Shown here: positions 47,360-59,039 of the stretch, piece after piece
Layout of the letters: the number at the start of each line of letters is the position of its first letter
Position numbering within the stretch: position 1 is the stretch's first letter
NCBI GenBank assembly: GCA_037176845.1
Contig: JAYKXP010000068.1
Coordinates: 186,001-250,000, forward strand
Reading direction: 5' to 3'
Length of the DNA stretch: 64,000 nucleotides
DNA from: Paramarasmius palmivorus
Lineage: Eukaryota; Basidiomycota; Agaricomycetes; Agaricales; Marasmiaceae
Notes under the pieces: model-generated
What the model saw: the letters and a program-made list of their open reading frames with translations, nothing else
Told to the model about the DNA's origin: nothing
Database searches by the model: none
Translations under genes and position numbers: made by a program

Positions 47360-47760
47360 GGGCATTCTGCACAAACGAAAGCTTGCTCTACAAGTCCTCT
47401 TTGGATGGTTTGCAGCCAATATCCAATCAAGGCCTCGGAGATGTACACTCGAGTTCATCGCACTTATCGCCCGCTGTCGGGACTCGGAACCCTTTTACCA
47501 CGCGAATGTATTCTTCTGGTACGTGCTGATAGCTACCTCCCCAAGCTCAATATCGACAAAAAAATGACCGTAGGGCATCTGTCGGAACCAGGAAACAACA
47601 GAGAAAACTACCAGCGATAATACATGCCTACACCAGGAGATAGAAGATACCCGGTTACACTTCCACCAACCGTTTTTTTTTCGCGCCCACTCTATCACCC
47701 AGCCATTTCGTGGCCGCACCCAGCATTTGCATCCCTGCTACAATGCTGCGGATATAGTGG
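47360..47760 (+). repeat. repeat family B, copy B5, partial
   Basis: Matches B1 12400-12730: CGAAAGCTTGC, CTCTTTGGATGGTTTGCAGC, CAAGGCCTCGGAGATGTACA and CTACCAGCGATAATACATGC, with many changes. Confidence 0.8.
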
Positions 47761-48885
47761 TATCCTCGGTGAAGGCATTTCAATCTAGAGATAAGTAATG
47801 GGACATGGAGGTGTTGCTAGAGTATCTCGTCATGAAAACGTTCTGATTTTCAGATGTTTGCTTCCCTGACAAGGTCGACTCCATCTTGGGTGTCATCGAA
47901 TACGCGGTATGGTTTTGTTTTTATGAGCTCTTCGCGTACTGATCCCTCCTTGGCATCTAGTGTCGATTAAAACGTTGAAATTTTTGTTCCCTGATGCATG
48001 GTTTACGCCTGAGCACATCTTGCCTGTAGGCAGATCTGTGCTCGACAGTTAGGCTACGTATCGATGTCTTGTTGGATGACTGGATAAAGCGCAGCGCTAA
48101 AACGTGCGTTGCGGGTATGTAACCTGTGGTAGCTTCCAGCGCATCACGGCACTTATTGTCTCTTTTCTAGGATATCGCGTTCCCCCGACGCGAGACTGAT
48201 ATATCCACTTGGCTCTCGATCTTGAATTGTGTGCGATTCGATGAGGCATAGCGTCTCAGACAAGCAGCTGATGGCAGGGGCAGCGAGGGGGTTTTGGAGG
48301 TCCGTAACCAATCGGAGGAAGACGACCGAAGGAGGGACAGATCATCTCGAGCACTACACAATCCCGAGGACGATGATCACGCTATGTAGTGTCCAAGGAC
48401 CCACTTGAACAAGGCACTTTTAGCGATGGCCACCCCGGTTCTCACATATGGAGTTTTCGTCGCGAAGACGAAGACGGCAACACAAGAGCTGCCAGGTCGT
48501 CAAGAACGGTGTCTACAAGGCGACGACCGCATGTGATCTCACTCCACTTCTTGACCAGGGCTCAAGTGGGAGGAGCGCCACGCTGTCATTGATATTGCAT
48601 AGGCGAGCCAGCAGTGCGTATTCTCTGACTGCGAACCTGAATCAAACCCATAGTCGTTATTTAGGTACTTCGTCCAATTAAATTATGCGGCATATGCTAC
48701 CGCTGCTCAAGAAAATCAAAGAGAAGGTTTCGTGTCCTATCGCCGTGGTATCAGCAGCTGAGTAGTAACACGGATTCGTATTACTATACATGAGCTGCAA
48801 AGAAGTTGCTCGAACAATTATAATCTTCGTGTGATCAAGAAATTCACTATTGTATGACAGAAAACAATTGACTGATTCGAGATAT
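47761..48885. other. exon-like islands, no gene model
   Basis: On plus, FPDKVDSILGVIEYA near 47865-47908 ends at a donor. IKTLKFLFPDAWFTPEHILP near 47962-48025 and RLRIDVLLDDWIKRSAKTCV near 48055-48115 follow in other phases, and FPRRETDISTWLSILNCVRF follows an acceptor near 48175. They may be remnants of one gene. No family recognised. Confidence 0.3.
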
Positions 48886-50790
48886 CTACTGTTGCTGAAG
48901 CCTAATATCCTTGCCACGTTCTTCTCTGCGCATACACTTGGCAAGTATGCGATTATCTTTATTTTGCCTTCGTTTCTCTGCCTTTTTTGCCTTGCGTGCT
49001 TTCTCGTCTCCAGGTGAACGGTCTATCCATGTCTTGCTAACTGCGTAGACGGGTACCCGACACGTTGGGCCTCGAAACTAGCTTGAATCATACACATAGC
49101 CAGGAATTGGAGCGACTTACAAGAGAGCAGTCCTTCACCATTTCTATGGTTGTCCATCATCCTTTGCAAGCATTGCATACAGTATGCCTTGAAACGACAT
49201 GGACAGGCAACCATGCCTTTAGGTGGTTTGCCATCATAGCAGATCTGAAAGTGATAAAACAGGTCGCGCTGAGGTGAGCAATATGAAGGGCCTGACATAC
49301 CATGCATCCATTGCCCCAGCCCTTGGCCCAATCTGCGTCCTTGGTGCCAAATGAAATGTTGTCCAGGTGAACGCTAGAAAGACTCACCTCTTTGGTATCC
49401 CGTTTGGCCTTCCTATATAAAATCTGGAGGGCGTCAACCCCCTTGGTTTCAAGAGATAACTTAACAATCTACAGAGCGTTTGAGCACAATAGACAGATAA
49501 ATCAAAAGACAGAGATACTTGATAGCGATCATTGGATGTGAGATCCGTTAGTCCCAATGCTTCCGGGTCAACCCACAACAATGACGGGTGCGGTACGGCT
49601 ACTTGTGGTCCTAGACAGAACGTAGATCAACATAAGTAGGCAGATGGAAGCACGGCGGAGACTACAACCAACCTCCTGGCACGGTATACTTCAAGTCTGG
49701 GACTGCACAATCTGTCCCTACAAATGGTACATTCTCGTTCTCAGTCTCGTCGGAGACTACAATATCAGAGACAGTGATGTCTGCACCTAAAAGAGCTGTA
49801 AGCATATAGTAGCGAATTGCGTCGATCTTGACCTACCAACATCTATCTCGTCCAGATCATCAACAAAGTCCATATCATCTGCTTCCTCTGTTTCGTCGTA
49901 CAAAATGCCTTGGCAGCGTAACAAACAACGGTCTGTAGAAGCGTACACGTGTTACCTTGCAATCATTGTTGCCTGATTGAGACCTACGTTGGTATGTATC
50001 ACTACTGTGCAGTGTGAATCCTTCTTGCAAAGATGACGAATTCCCGAGGTTGTCCATGCCGACATCCGACCAAAACCTTTGGAATGTCCACAGACAGTTC
50101 TTGAGGGAGATGGCAGGCTCCCAGCTGGAAAAATAGAAAGGGAAGTCAAAGATCGACATGGAGCCAGCGACGTCTTACGTGTTTTCGCTCTCGTCATATT
50201 TATACCACTGGAAGAACCGGACTCTTCAGACACATCCTGAACAGGCAAATCAAGCAAAATAAACACCTTGACAAAATAGTCCTAGTAACCAGTTAGATTC
50301 TGGGCGATGCATCGCATATGTTGGAAACTCACCCATCTACCTCTGTTCCATCTTGCTTGTTTAATCGTCTCTAGAGGGTTGAGTTGAACTAAGTGTGAAC
50401 TCACTCAACAGAAGTGATCTTGAGCTTACCCACTTCCCACACCGGCTCGTATTGTTCCTTGAGCTGGGCCTCAATCCGTCGTATATGTATGGGTACTTCA
50501 AGTGTCTTCTCAGCATTCTCAAACGCTGCTAAAAGTCGTTGTTTGACGGCCTTTTTCGTTTTCAAGCTGGAGGCTTGAACGCCATAGTGTTTAAGCTGCC
50601 CCCGGTAGAAGGTGATATTTCGATCTTTACGAGATGAATCTGGTGGTGTTAATAGAGAATATAGATAGTCTGCGTCGGCACGTTCAATTTTTTGTTTGCG
50701 AGAGCCGCATGAGACTTGGGTGTAGAATTTGGCCCCATCATAAAAGAAACCATCTTGGGAGACGGCCTTGAAACCCCGACTTCCACTCAT
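48886..50790 (-). CDS. 446-aa protein with a chromodomain and a C-terminal RING-like finger
   Basis: Twelve exons hold phase: 50405-50790, 50341-50368, 50267-50281, 50179-50207, 49949-50124, 49837-49908, 49673-49786, 49519-49610, 49388-49468, 49301-49339, 49121-49244 and 48886-49070. Residues about 120-175 form a chromodomain: WEVGKLKITSVERLNKQDGT, then DYFVKWYKYDESENTWEP, with the aromatic-cage positions (Tyr/Phe, Trp, Trp) in place. A 15-base exon encodes DYFVK. An acidic linker follows (TRILYDETEEADDMDFVDDL). Residues 343-389 form a zinc finger: CMIC, ACPCRFKAYCMQC and SCPTCR, with the RING histidine position filled by Cys. A basic tail follows (KARKAKKAEKRRQNK). Inferred role: reading methylated histones and perhaps ubiquitin ligase activity in the nucleus. 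Confidence 0.8.
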
Positions 50791-51054
50791 CCAGAATTAG
50801 AACTCTATCATGACGCATCGCAAAGTCAGCTACAATGTCAAGAACACATAATCGATAATCGCTTACATGGCTTTTGTCTAAGGAGATGAGCGAGAGCAGA
50901 TTCGCACAACGTCGATGTCACGCAGTTATGGTTCAGGACCCAACATTTCAACGTTTCAACTTCAACTCGGGAGCGAAATCCTGTCAATCGTTACGTCATC
51001 TCGGTCACGTCATCTCAGGAGTGCCCCAAAGCTTCAACCATTCGCAATGTTACC

Positions 51055-52140
51055 GACTAACATTTCCGAGCCCGACACAGTTCAAGCCTGCAACTATTCC
51101 AGGGAAAATAATTCAGACAGGTGAACTAGAAATGTGTATCATTCTAGTCCTCTCAACTCGATTATAGGGTCTATCCCATACCATGAGTCTCGGGATCCCT
51201 CAACTCGCGTCATCCGCTTCTCAAGCTCTCAAGTTTCAAGTCTTCGTGAGTCGTGATATCTTGGTCAACGACTCGGTACTAATATTTACATTCAAATTAT
51301 TTGGTTGCCAAGACAGTCCTCCAGAATTGGCCACGCACACCATCTCTTTCCCCATTGTCGGAGACAAGGCGAAATGAAGGCAATTGAACGGATGACAATG
51401 GTTCGCTACGCCCAGGAGTCGAAGCTTCAGGTTCCAAGCGAAGGATTCTATGTACACTCGGCCAATTTTGCAGATCCAGTGGGCCCTTCGTTTCATCAAC
51501 TTTCATGCTCACGAACAATGTCCCCCAGGTGTGTTTCTCAGTTCGTTCATCATTGTGTTCTCAGTGCTCATTTCAACTGGAGGAACTCTGTTGACGGTCG
51601 ATCAACGCCTACATATCGATGGACTACTTAAGGAGCACTACAGAAAGGACGTTCTTGTCCCAGAACATCGTCAATATCGCACCGGTATTGCCGCGAAGGA
51701 TCGGAATGAGGAGCTCCCGAGACGAACCAGGTCAACCGTCATCATGCAGGCTGAGCGCGACCGCGAGACTCGTGCGAAAGTCGTTTGCGGGACCGGTTGC
51801 ATCTTTTGGAGAGTTGTGAGGAGTGATTCTAGTTGTGCAAGTGCTTAATCTCCGTTCAAACAAACTCGTTGACTTATCATTTCAACTAGCACCCCCTTCC
51901 TGACGAAGGCACCGTCACACTTCATGTCAGGGCAAGGGCAGCTCGATAATGTTATCGTATTAGCGCTTGAAGCTTGGAGGTCGCTTCTAACTCTCAAATC
52001 GTGGGGTATTGCTCATTAATCTTATTCTCTTCTTTCGCGTATATCGTTTTCGCGGAAATTTGTCCTCGTGGTACCCATTACAATGCCATACGTCGTCCAC
52101 GATATATATGTGGAAGGAGCAACAGATTGTCAATAGTATT
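51055..52140 (-). repeat. repeat family B, copy B4
   Basis: Shares ACAGGTGAACTAGAAATGTG, TCTCAACTCGATTATAGGGT and the following bases with B1/B2/B3, then the coiled-coil gene region, then about 350 bases shared only with B2 (ending near GGAGCAACAGATTG). It lacks the FUSC-like part. On plus, 51520-51830 is the decayed coiled-coil gene (ATGTCCCCCAG start, later EHYRKDVLVPEHRQY and EELPRRTRSTVIMQAERDRE in different frames). Confidence 0.8.
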
Positions 52141-52377
52141 ACTGCACTATATTGCATCCGCGTAACACATACAGGAATGCATACAGAAATGGGGAACATT
52201 GATAACTTTCGAACTGCTATCGCGTGGATTCACACACGCGGTGTAGCTTACTAAACCGGCCTCAATTATGTCTTCGAGGAAACACCGAATGTCGATCCTC
52301 AATCGACCCTTCTTTCTCTCATACCTCGAGGATGTATCGCTTCCTTGTATCAGTCCTTGTTCACTACATTACAGGAG

Positions 52378-53829
52378 ATGCCAGCGTCAACGTCTTCTCA
52401 ACAGCGCCGTAAGCCAAGGCCGGCCCACAATGTCGATTCAGACGAAGAAACAGACGACGGCGATTCGGGCGACGATGAGATGGGTAGTGAAATGTCGGTG
52501 ATGACGAAAAAGAGTCAGATGAGAGCAGGCTGCTGGTTCACTGCCTCGCTGTGCAGCCCTCTAGCGCCGACTAAGCGGAGACAGGAGATCGGATCCTTGT
52601 TTCCTCTAATCAACGTGATGTCTAGCTTTTGATGCCAGAGAGTTGTTCGCAGTATCGTTATCTTTCGAGAGGCTTTTGGTACAAAGATGACGGGAATATT
52701 TTTGCAGCCCAGCGTTCTGCCGGAATGCTTGGCGTTGTATCACACTGGTCCAGCTACTCATGCACTTGGGAAATCAAGCCTGCACCGAGTGGTGCAGGCA
52801 AGCACGAATTCGTGTGGTCTGCTACCCTATACGGCCCCCCATTTGCAATCACCGAGGTATGTTCTGTGCAACTGTCTAAGGGATCATTGATATCCATCGA
52901 AAAGGCACCAACGAGTTGGTGCACCTGTCACTGACCGACAGAAAAGACCGGAAAACTCACTCCGGTGCGGAGACTGAGGCCATCTTAAACCCCTATGCGC
53001 GCGCGGATGTCACTCGACAAAGTACGAATTCTCATTACATCTCGAATTCGTAACCAAAGATTCATAATACCTGCCAGTGGCTTGACCGAGTCTTTGTGGA
53101 ACCGGGCTCTGGCACGTAAGTTGGCACTCGAAAAATCCCCTCAGGCTGATACGTTTCGGGTCCGGTAATTTAATCATGCTTGGCACAGGTTGATTGAAGA
53201 CCGCCTTAAACAAATCTATCGAGATATCATATCTCTGCGGCCGCCGGATGACGATGAAAGACGAGACAGGACGAAGCTTCAGGAGCGAATTGTGCGAGAC
53301 AATCTACGTAGAAATATCTAGGCGGGGAAGGTCAGCAGCACAATGGAGTTCAGTGTCCCTTCATACCTTCTCTTCTTCCTGCTTAATAACCATTCAGGGT
53401 CAACAGAAATATGGCGCGAGAATGAATAATGCGACCAACATGATCAAGCATTTCAGAGGTGGCGAAAACCCATCCTTGACGCGTCTTCATATCTCGGCAT
53501 GTCTGACGCGGAGTCAGATACCGAAGTCACTCATTTATCGGGCGAAAAAGTGCTGTGGGTTCCAACTTCCTTGGCGCCATCCTTCGTTCCAAGCGCTGCA
53601 CGACGTCGATAAAGTTCTAAAATACGAAGATATGCTCTTCAGGCAAACCGGAACCCCTCCCCAAGAAACAGCGACCTGTTCCTATGGGTCATTCTTCCGC
53701 GATGGAGATTTGAACGAGCTGCTTGAGGTGCTTCATTTATCATCCGGTGAATTCTCTATTCGCAATTTCTCGTTGGACAATGTCGAGTATCGCTTCCCAG
53801 CAGACTGGCAGATGGAGTACGAGGAGTAG
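52378..53829 (+). pseudogene. decayed paralogue of the 686-aa coiled-coil gene
   Basis: Blocks in the same order as the C-terminal half of the gene at 20895-23565: an acidic linker (VDSDEETDDGDSGDDEM), EKESDESRLLVHCLAVQPSS (intact gene: QEESNDSRVLAVYAMIQP), RVVRSIVIFREAFG (RLVRSVILEALPARY), EDRLKQIYRDIISLRP, GMSDAESDTE (GMSDEEGEDE), and a final open part with LPWRHPSFQALHDVDKVLKY (LPWRHPSLQKLVQF) to a stop at 53829. At least five frame changes and internal stops (for example near 52580 and 53150) separate the blocks, and the N-terminal coiled coil is not found. No role expected. Confidence 0.75.
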
Positions 53830-54104
53830 TGCCATGTGGACCGCCAAAAATCCATGGAGTTTCAGTATATGCTAATAGTATCAATCACATTCAGATGCTA
53901 CAACGTACACAAATGAAAACAAATTTTGAAGATTTAAGTACACGAGCAGGGACAGTGCTGATCATTGGTTTGTCGGAACTCGATAGCAGGCCGTCACCCC
54001 ACTTGATGGTCGGGCTTGTCGCCACAGGGAGGTAGTTACATACCACCCTAAAACGGTATCAGGAAGTTTTCTGACTCGTTGTGAAATGCAACACCAGACC
54101 TTTC

Positions 54105-55936
54105 TCACCCGCTAGTCTGAGCCTCGCCCGCGTGTTCCGAGTCCCAGCTAGTGCATTGACCGTAATGGCGTGACCAATGAGCCTGGAGCTCAACAGCGTC
54201 TTCACGCGAGAACTGATTATCAGCAAAGGACAATAACGCTCGTGCATCTAGGAGTAGGAGTTAGTTAGGTCCTTCAGAAGGAAGGGTGCACTGTACCATC
54301 ATAGTAGTTCGTAGAGAGCAGCCATTCAAAGTAGCACATGATATAGTCCAGATCATTTCTGAAGTGCGCCATTCCCGCTTGGAAAGCTTTGCGTATTACA
54401 GAATGCCTGACAAAGTGCGAAGGGGCTTGTTTGATTGCTTCCCCGAAGATAATTCGCGCAGCATCTTGACCCTTGGTTCGACATGCAAAACGCAGATATG
54501 CATCATACACTGCGCCCAACTTCTCTTCTGGTTCAACATCAGAAGGTTTTGAGATGGCCTTATCCCAGAGCACCATGAGAAGGTCACTATAGAGTCTCTT
54601 TGTATTTTCATAATCGCCTCGGAACTCTAAGTCATCTGCCAGGGCGAAATTGAGGAGAAGGCTTATAGCAGTGGATTGATTAGTGCCTTTTCGCAGATAT
54701 TTGCCTCCCACTGTACCTGTCTTTGTTTGCCTGAAGGCCTTGTTGCAGTTGAAGCAACCCTTCTTTGACGTACCCCACGTTGCGGAAGGTTCGATAGGCT
54801 CTGTACCTATTGAGATGATCAGTCAACTGCTTGTGACTTGTGCACCTCAAGCACGAACACCCACCATATCTCTTCAGAGAATTGTAGTGCCGTAGTAGCT
54901 TTTTGGTACGCGCTCTTCAGCCTCTGGATGTATGCCGTAGAATTATTCTCCCGCAGCCAGAGTGGATCATCTTCTTCCCATTGCAGGTATGATATCCATC
55001 TCTTGACGACTAGTTCGGAAGAAGTGGAAGCCAATGGAGAGAATGGAAGATAACGTAGCACACTTCCGCTTATTTGTTCTGGAGGTAAATTAGGACGTAG
55101 CAGCTTCATGTGGTATTGCAACTGTCGGTGTGCATACGAAGCCCTTGTAAAGTCTGGTATGAGTCGATCTGCTATTTCTTCGGCAGTGGCTTTGTAATGA
55201 GTAAGCTCGAAGTGTTCTAGCATCTCCCAGAATTTTGGCAAGCCCTGCACAGGTTTCTTGATCACACTGTGAAGTGCTATTCGAAGGGCCGGAAAATCTT
55301 CAACCTATTTGAAGAAGACGATGAAGTAGTTACTTTGCAGAAGACGTGTTGACCCACGAACCTCTCCCAGTCGATCTAAATAAAGATCCCACAACTCATA
55401 GCTTTCAGCTTCGTGCCCCACGAGGTCGAGAACGTATTCCAGTGCCTCAAGATCACGGGAAGGGAAGTTATCTCTTTCCAATAATGTCAGTTCGGCAGAA
55501 ACGGAAGATCTACCACCACCACCACCACCACCACCACCACCACCACCACATACCTAACGAAAGAGACGTAGAGTACGCATATTTCAACGGACGGAGAATG
55601 GAAATACGTTGCAAAGAGCTCTTCTACTTGTTGACTGGTTATAGTTTTGCTAGATATGGCCCGGGATATATACGCGACCTGAAGTGTCGCCTGTCTGAAA
55701 ATGAACAAAATGCTCGGAGCCAGGACTCAAGTACTCACATTTCGTGGAAAGCATTCAAGAGCAGCCTTGTAAATTCCCAACGACTCCCAGACATTCCCAG
55801 AGTGTTCAGCTCTCCTCAACAAGAGATCCCAAGTCTCTAAATTGCTTGACTCTGGCGTAAGAAACGATGGTGACTGGTTGATGGCGAGAGCATAATCTCC
55901 AGCGCGGTGTGTAAATTCTTCAGGTCCAAAGGGCAT
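54105..55936 (-). CDS. compact RNA14/CstF77-like protein (HAT/Suf repeats)
   Basis: Seven exons in phase: 55739-55936, 55554-55690, 55362-55473, 54865-55304, 54717-54806, 54297-54661 and 54105-54247, giving 494 aa. HAT-like repeats run through it: NLETWDLLLRRAEHSGNVWE, ESYELWDLYLDRLGEVEDFP, KFWEMLEHFELTHYKATAEE, VVKRWISYLQWEEDDPLWLR, QKATTALQFSEEIW and AVYDAYLRFACRTKGQDAAR. Several match RNA14/CstF77 blocks, notably the WxxYLxWEExDPL and xLRFxxEIW motifs. Known relatives scaffold the mRNA cleavage and polyadenylation factor in the nucleus. Typical fungal RNA14 proteins are clearly longer (about 700-1000 aa). Here the protein ends at residue 494, right after the DARALL block, without the C-terminal monkeytail region. 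It is probably a divergent paralogue or a truncated gene. A GGT-repeat intron lies at 55474-55553. Confidence 0.65.
55512..55550. repeat. (ACC)13 trinucleotide repeat
   Basis: Thirteen units, lying in an intron of the RNA14-like gene (GGT on the coding strand). Translated on plus it gives an artificial poly-His run. Confidence 0.95.
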
Positions 55937-57500
55937 GGAGGACAAGTGGAAAACTCCGGGTCAAGATGTGAAGTGTGGGTAACAGACTATCAGAGTGGAA
56001 ACGGAACACAAGTATGAGCTTGTTTCTGCACGCTTCCCGTAAAGCTTTCACTGATGACTCGGACTCAGCTTTTCGATACCACCACCACACAATGTGAGCT
56101 AGGTACGCCGATCCCCATCTGACGTGGTCCGTCCGATGCAAATAATTAAGAATCCTTTTACAGATTCTATTCCAAACTTGTAGACTCCCTCAACAAACGC
56201 CGCCGACGTGTACGGAGAGTACCCGAAGAAATCTGGAAATGCTAGCAGTTAGCCAACATCCTCGAGTTCCGGAGTCTATATATGAGCAGCATCGTTCCCT
56301 GGGCCAAGACCACGAGATTGTGCGGAGCACTCGGTCGACGAATTTCATAAGAATCACAAGGGAAAAGAAGGAGCGGAAACTCTGTATTGAGGGAATACTA
56401 TCGTAGTAACATCTCTGGAATATTCGCTCGGAGAATGCGCTGCAACCGACGTCGAAGACCTCACCTACTGATATGGTGAGTAGCCGGAAACATGATGCAA
56501 GACGAAGAATGACTAACGTATTTATTGAAAGAATTTAAGAGCCCGGTTGGAGAAAGTACGAAAGCCTACGACGATCCTATTTCGGAGTGTAGGAGGAAAG
56601 CATTGCGTACACCAGCAATTGGAGGCTAATAAGAGAATCATCGCGCTGCAACACAGTCATTAGCAGTTTATTTTATGCACATTGGCGCACCTGCTTCATA
56701 ACGTCGAGAATACCTCGATACGAGGTGACCAAACGCTGGCAGGGTCAGTGTAATCATCGTCACAATGAATTTCCCCTCCTTCATGCCGTTTCGGAGTGTT
56801 TGGGGTGAGTTGTCTATCTGTCTGCCCTAATTTTGGGAAATCGAACTTGAGTTTGACAGATGTTCCGGCTGGTTCAAAGCGCAAGTGATCCCATAATCTC
56901 TAAAGTAGGCTGAGAGGCTGCAAACTGAGCTGAATTTGACAGACATACTGGCGTTTCCACCTCCACAGAACACTCATAAGGTGTGACGATTGAACGAACT
57001 GTAAAATGACTATTCAAACTGTGCGAAAGCGACCGTATGGGAAACCGGAATTCATTGTGGCTCGAATCGGCGAGGTGAGTGCTGCAGGGAGCGGGTGTTT
57101 TTTTTTTCTTTCAAAGAAAAAAACTTCGAGGGGTCGGACAAGGGAAGCTAATGTTTTGCATGTTGAACTATTTGACAGACATACCGACATGCCGTCTTTC
57201 AAGTCGTCTGTGTCGTGGTTTAGGACTGGCAATACGAGAGCTGGTTCAAAGCGTAAGTTATCCGATACGAAACAAGCAATTCAGAGACATACTGACGTGT
57301 CCACCTCTCTAGAATAATTGTGCAAAAGGCTCTCACTGCATGTGGTTCCAGTTGTTGAGATGAATCCTGTTGCCTGTTATAACGATCTGAGATGTCGGCG
57401 AGTCGCTGTGCTGCCACTAACGCTATTATGGACTTATACCACCTCGTTAGGGTGTCAGGGTACATTTTAGGTTTTACGTCCAGATCTTTCGATTTCGAGA
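55937..57500. other. no supported gene; small duplicated cassette
   Basis: 56830-56960 and 57165-57310 share GACAGATGTTCCGGCTGGTTCAAAGCG / GAGAGCTGGTTCAAAGCGTA-type bases and a later GACAGACATACTGNCG...CCACCTC, so an exon-sized segment is duplicated in tandem. Small frames nearby (MNFPSFMPFRSVWG near 56764; MTIQTVRKRPYGKPEFIVAR from 57006, ending at a GTGAGT donor) might be exons of a tiny gene. Nothing joins them. Confidence 0.3.
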
Positions 57501-59039
57501 GTGACTGGTGATCGTGACAAAATTCTGACCAATCCTCCTAATGTTCGATCTCCGTCTCAACCTGCCCGATCCGTCTTCCATAGCGACACCGTGACTCCTT
57601 CACCACTCCCATTATGTTTGGTCACTAATTCAAGACGTTACGAGTGAACCGAGGTTCAATATTGGCAGGGTGGCTTAGAGGTAAGCCTTCGCAATGAGCC
57701 TTCGGAGGAAACCAATAAACATTTGCAGACTAGTCATCGACGATTATCGAGGTTTTAACTTCCAACAACCTAGTATCTAGCCTTCTAGGGTCAGTTCCTT
57801 ATCTTCAAAATCAGCCTCCACGCGCTCCACGTCCGAACCTCAAGTTCCCCTTCGCCGCTCTTCGTGCGCAACCTCGAAGTTCTGCACATATCTTCGGTTT
57901 TTGATAATATCTCACAGATGGCAACCAGGAAAATACTTTCGTGTTCGGATGGACCTTCCACGCTTCAAACGTGCACCAGGCCAGGATGGTATTAGGCCCT
58001 CAAGCTCAAGCCTCAGAATCACGCCCTTCGTCAACCGAGAAAATAGGAGCACTATCACCCAACATCCCAACAAACTGAATCTCGTACGACCAGAAAGTGC
58101 ATCCTCCACATTTTAACTCCCCTAAGGTCACCTCCGAGCTCAAGGCCAACGGTACACGCCGTGGTCTGCGTAGTCAAGCTGCTTGACTGCGTCACAGGGA
58201 AGAAAGATATGACGATGGGTGCCAGGGAGCTGCTGAGGCCAGGGCAGTACAAGCGCGAGATGCGTCCAACCAGTATGTGTTTTAAGTTTCCCAACAATGC
58301 CATTAACTCAGCCAACCCCCCAGCCATCAGGTATGAAGGTGACTCACTGTACTGCACCTTTCAAAGGAAAATGTCTCAACTTGACTATTTTCTGCGATGA
58401 CTACCTTAGGCGACACTTAGAAATTTTTTAATAATCCATGTAGTTGTAACATTATGCAAAGATTTCGCGTCGAGTGAGGCTTTCCAAATTACTTACACGC
58501 TTTCGACGCGAGCCCCATGACTCGCGAGGAGCATCAAAATTTCGCGTAGTTATCGTTGCTTGGATATTTCGCTTAGACCGGGAAATTCCTAGGCCTCGAT
58601 ATATAGATTTCATTTGTTATGCTTCTTCGGTTTGTGAGGTCTGGTCTGGCTAGTAATATAGTAATGCTGAAGGCGATAATCGACGGGGAGAATAACTATG
58701 TTGAAATAATGCACCAAGGTGCGTGAGCAAATGGGCGCTCAGAGTATCACTACCACTTACCACGATTTCCATTCTACCAACGTCGACGTCTTGCATAGAT
58801 GCTTCTAATGTCTCAGACTTACAATTACCCTGTCTTGGACCCAAACAATACGTGTACACAAAAGCTTCCTCTCATGTTTTTTCTCCTCCCCGATCCAATT
58901 ATACTTCGACAATATTGTTCAAGAGTCGAGTGTGTCCGCATTATCATATGTATGACCTAACATATTTCCAGCGTGCTGTATTGAGAAGACCAAGATAAAG
59001 ACAGGATATTCTACAATCACAAGGGGTAGTTTCTTCCAA
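57501..59039. other. open frames without supporting features
   Basis: On plus, 57901-58116 (RMDLPRFKRAPGQDGIRPSS) and 58161-58400 (MGARELLRPGQYKREMRPTS, NPPAIRYEGDSLYCTFQRKM) look mildly protein-like but have no start context, splice model or family. 58440-59039 shows nothing. Confidence 0.25.

Noticed and set aside
55346..55840. 164-codon plus-strand open frame with a poly-His run
   Set aside because: It is produced by the (ACC)13 repeat and runs antisense through exons of the RNA14-like gene, whose motifs are much stronger.
56764..57320. Small frames that might be mating-pheromone precursors
   Set aside because: They lack the C-terminal CaaX box and any receptor gene nearby.
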